A DNA stretch of 64,000 nucleotides from Nocardioides luteus (lineage in GTDB: Bacteria; Actinomycetota; Actinomycetes; Propionibacteriales; Nocardioidaceae): the NCBI RefSeq assembly GCF_014648595.1, contig NZ_BMRK01000008.1, forward strand, positions 1 to 64,000, written 5' to 3'. The position numbers and the translations under genes were made by a program. Shown here in pieces: positions 63,860 through 64,000 of this stretch. The stretch's first letter is position 1; each line of letters begins with the position of its first letter. The notes beneath the pieces are model-generated. The model worked only from the letters and a program-made list of their open reading frames with translations. It searched no databases and was not told where the DNA came from.

Positions 63860-64000
<141 letters not shown>

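Overview
The window is high-GC DNA with dense genes, short intergenic gaps, many GTG/TTG starts, F420/flavin (LLM-type) oxidoreductases, a conservon signalling cluster and a Zn-type S14. This points to an actinobacterium. Protein style and gene order fit the Nocardioidaceae (Nocardioides-like) best, but that placement is inference. The backbone is the ribosomal protein supercluster, read on the minus strand from the end of rpsG at the right edge down to rplQ near 24.1 kb.

Layout. (1) 0-24 kb is accessory and housekeeping: tandem 21-bp repeats, a sugar-binding lipoprotein, a PemK/MazF-like protein, the HrpA helicase, two HSL-type esterases, citrate synthase, a HAD hydrolase, a divergent MarR/MFS pair, an F420-type oxidoreductase, an HtrA-like protease, an ABC-F/GNAT pair, a P450, an rRNA-type methyltransferase overlapping truA, and a ketopantoate reductase-like gene. 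(2) 24.1-27.9 kb is the alpha operon: infA-rpmJ-rpsM-rpsK-rpsD-rpoA-rplQ. (3) 28.2-34.9 kb is an insertion relative to the usual map-infA junction. It holds a conservon (cvnA-B-C-D) followed by a styrene-monooxygenase-like flavoprotein, plus a luciferase-like oxidoreductase and an enterochelin-esterase-like protein. (4) 35.2-47.9 kb is the spc and S10 operons, from map up to rpsJ. (5) 48.3-60.3 kb is a second interruption, between rpsJ and tuf. It holds a membrane protein-DUF4129-DUF4350-MoxR-DUF58 operon, divergent SpoIIM-like and RDD membrane proteins, trmB and a large secreted subtilisin. (6) 60.4-64 kb is tuf, fusA and the 3' end of rpsG.

How it works together. The minus-strand backbone makes the ribosome, RNA polymerase alpha, SecY, adenylate kinase, methionine aminopeptidase and the elongation factors. 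The most system-like accessory unit is the conservon: a soluble CvnA-type kinase, a roadblock protein, a DUF742 protein and a small GTPase, in one tight operon with an FAD monooxygenase where a P450 is often found. The MoxR/DUF58 block matches a widespread actinobacterial envelope-associated module. Several genes have a -10-like hexamer ending 6-8 nt before the start codon, the arrangement expected for leaderless transcripts. Strong inverted repeats act as probable terminators at convergent ends. I found no tRNA, rRNA, CRISPR array, transposase or replication origin by eye.
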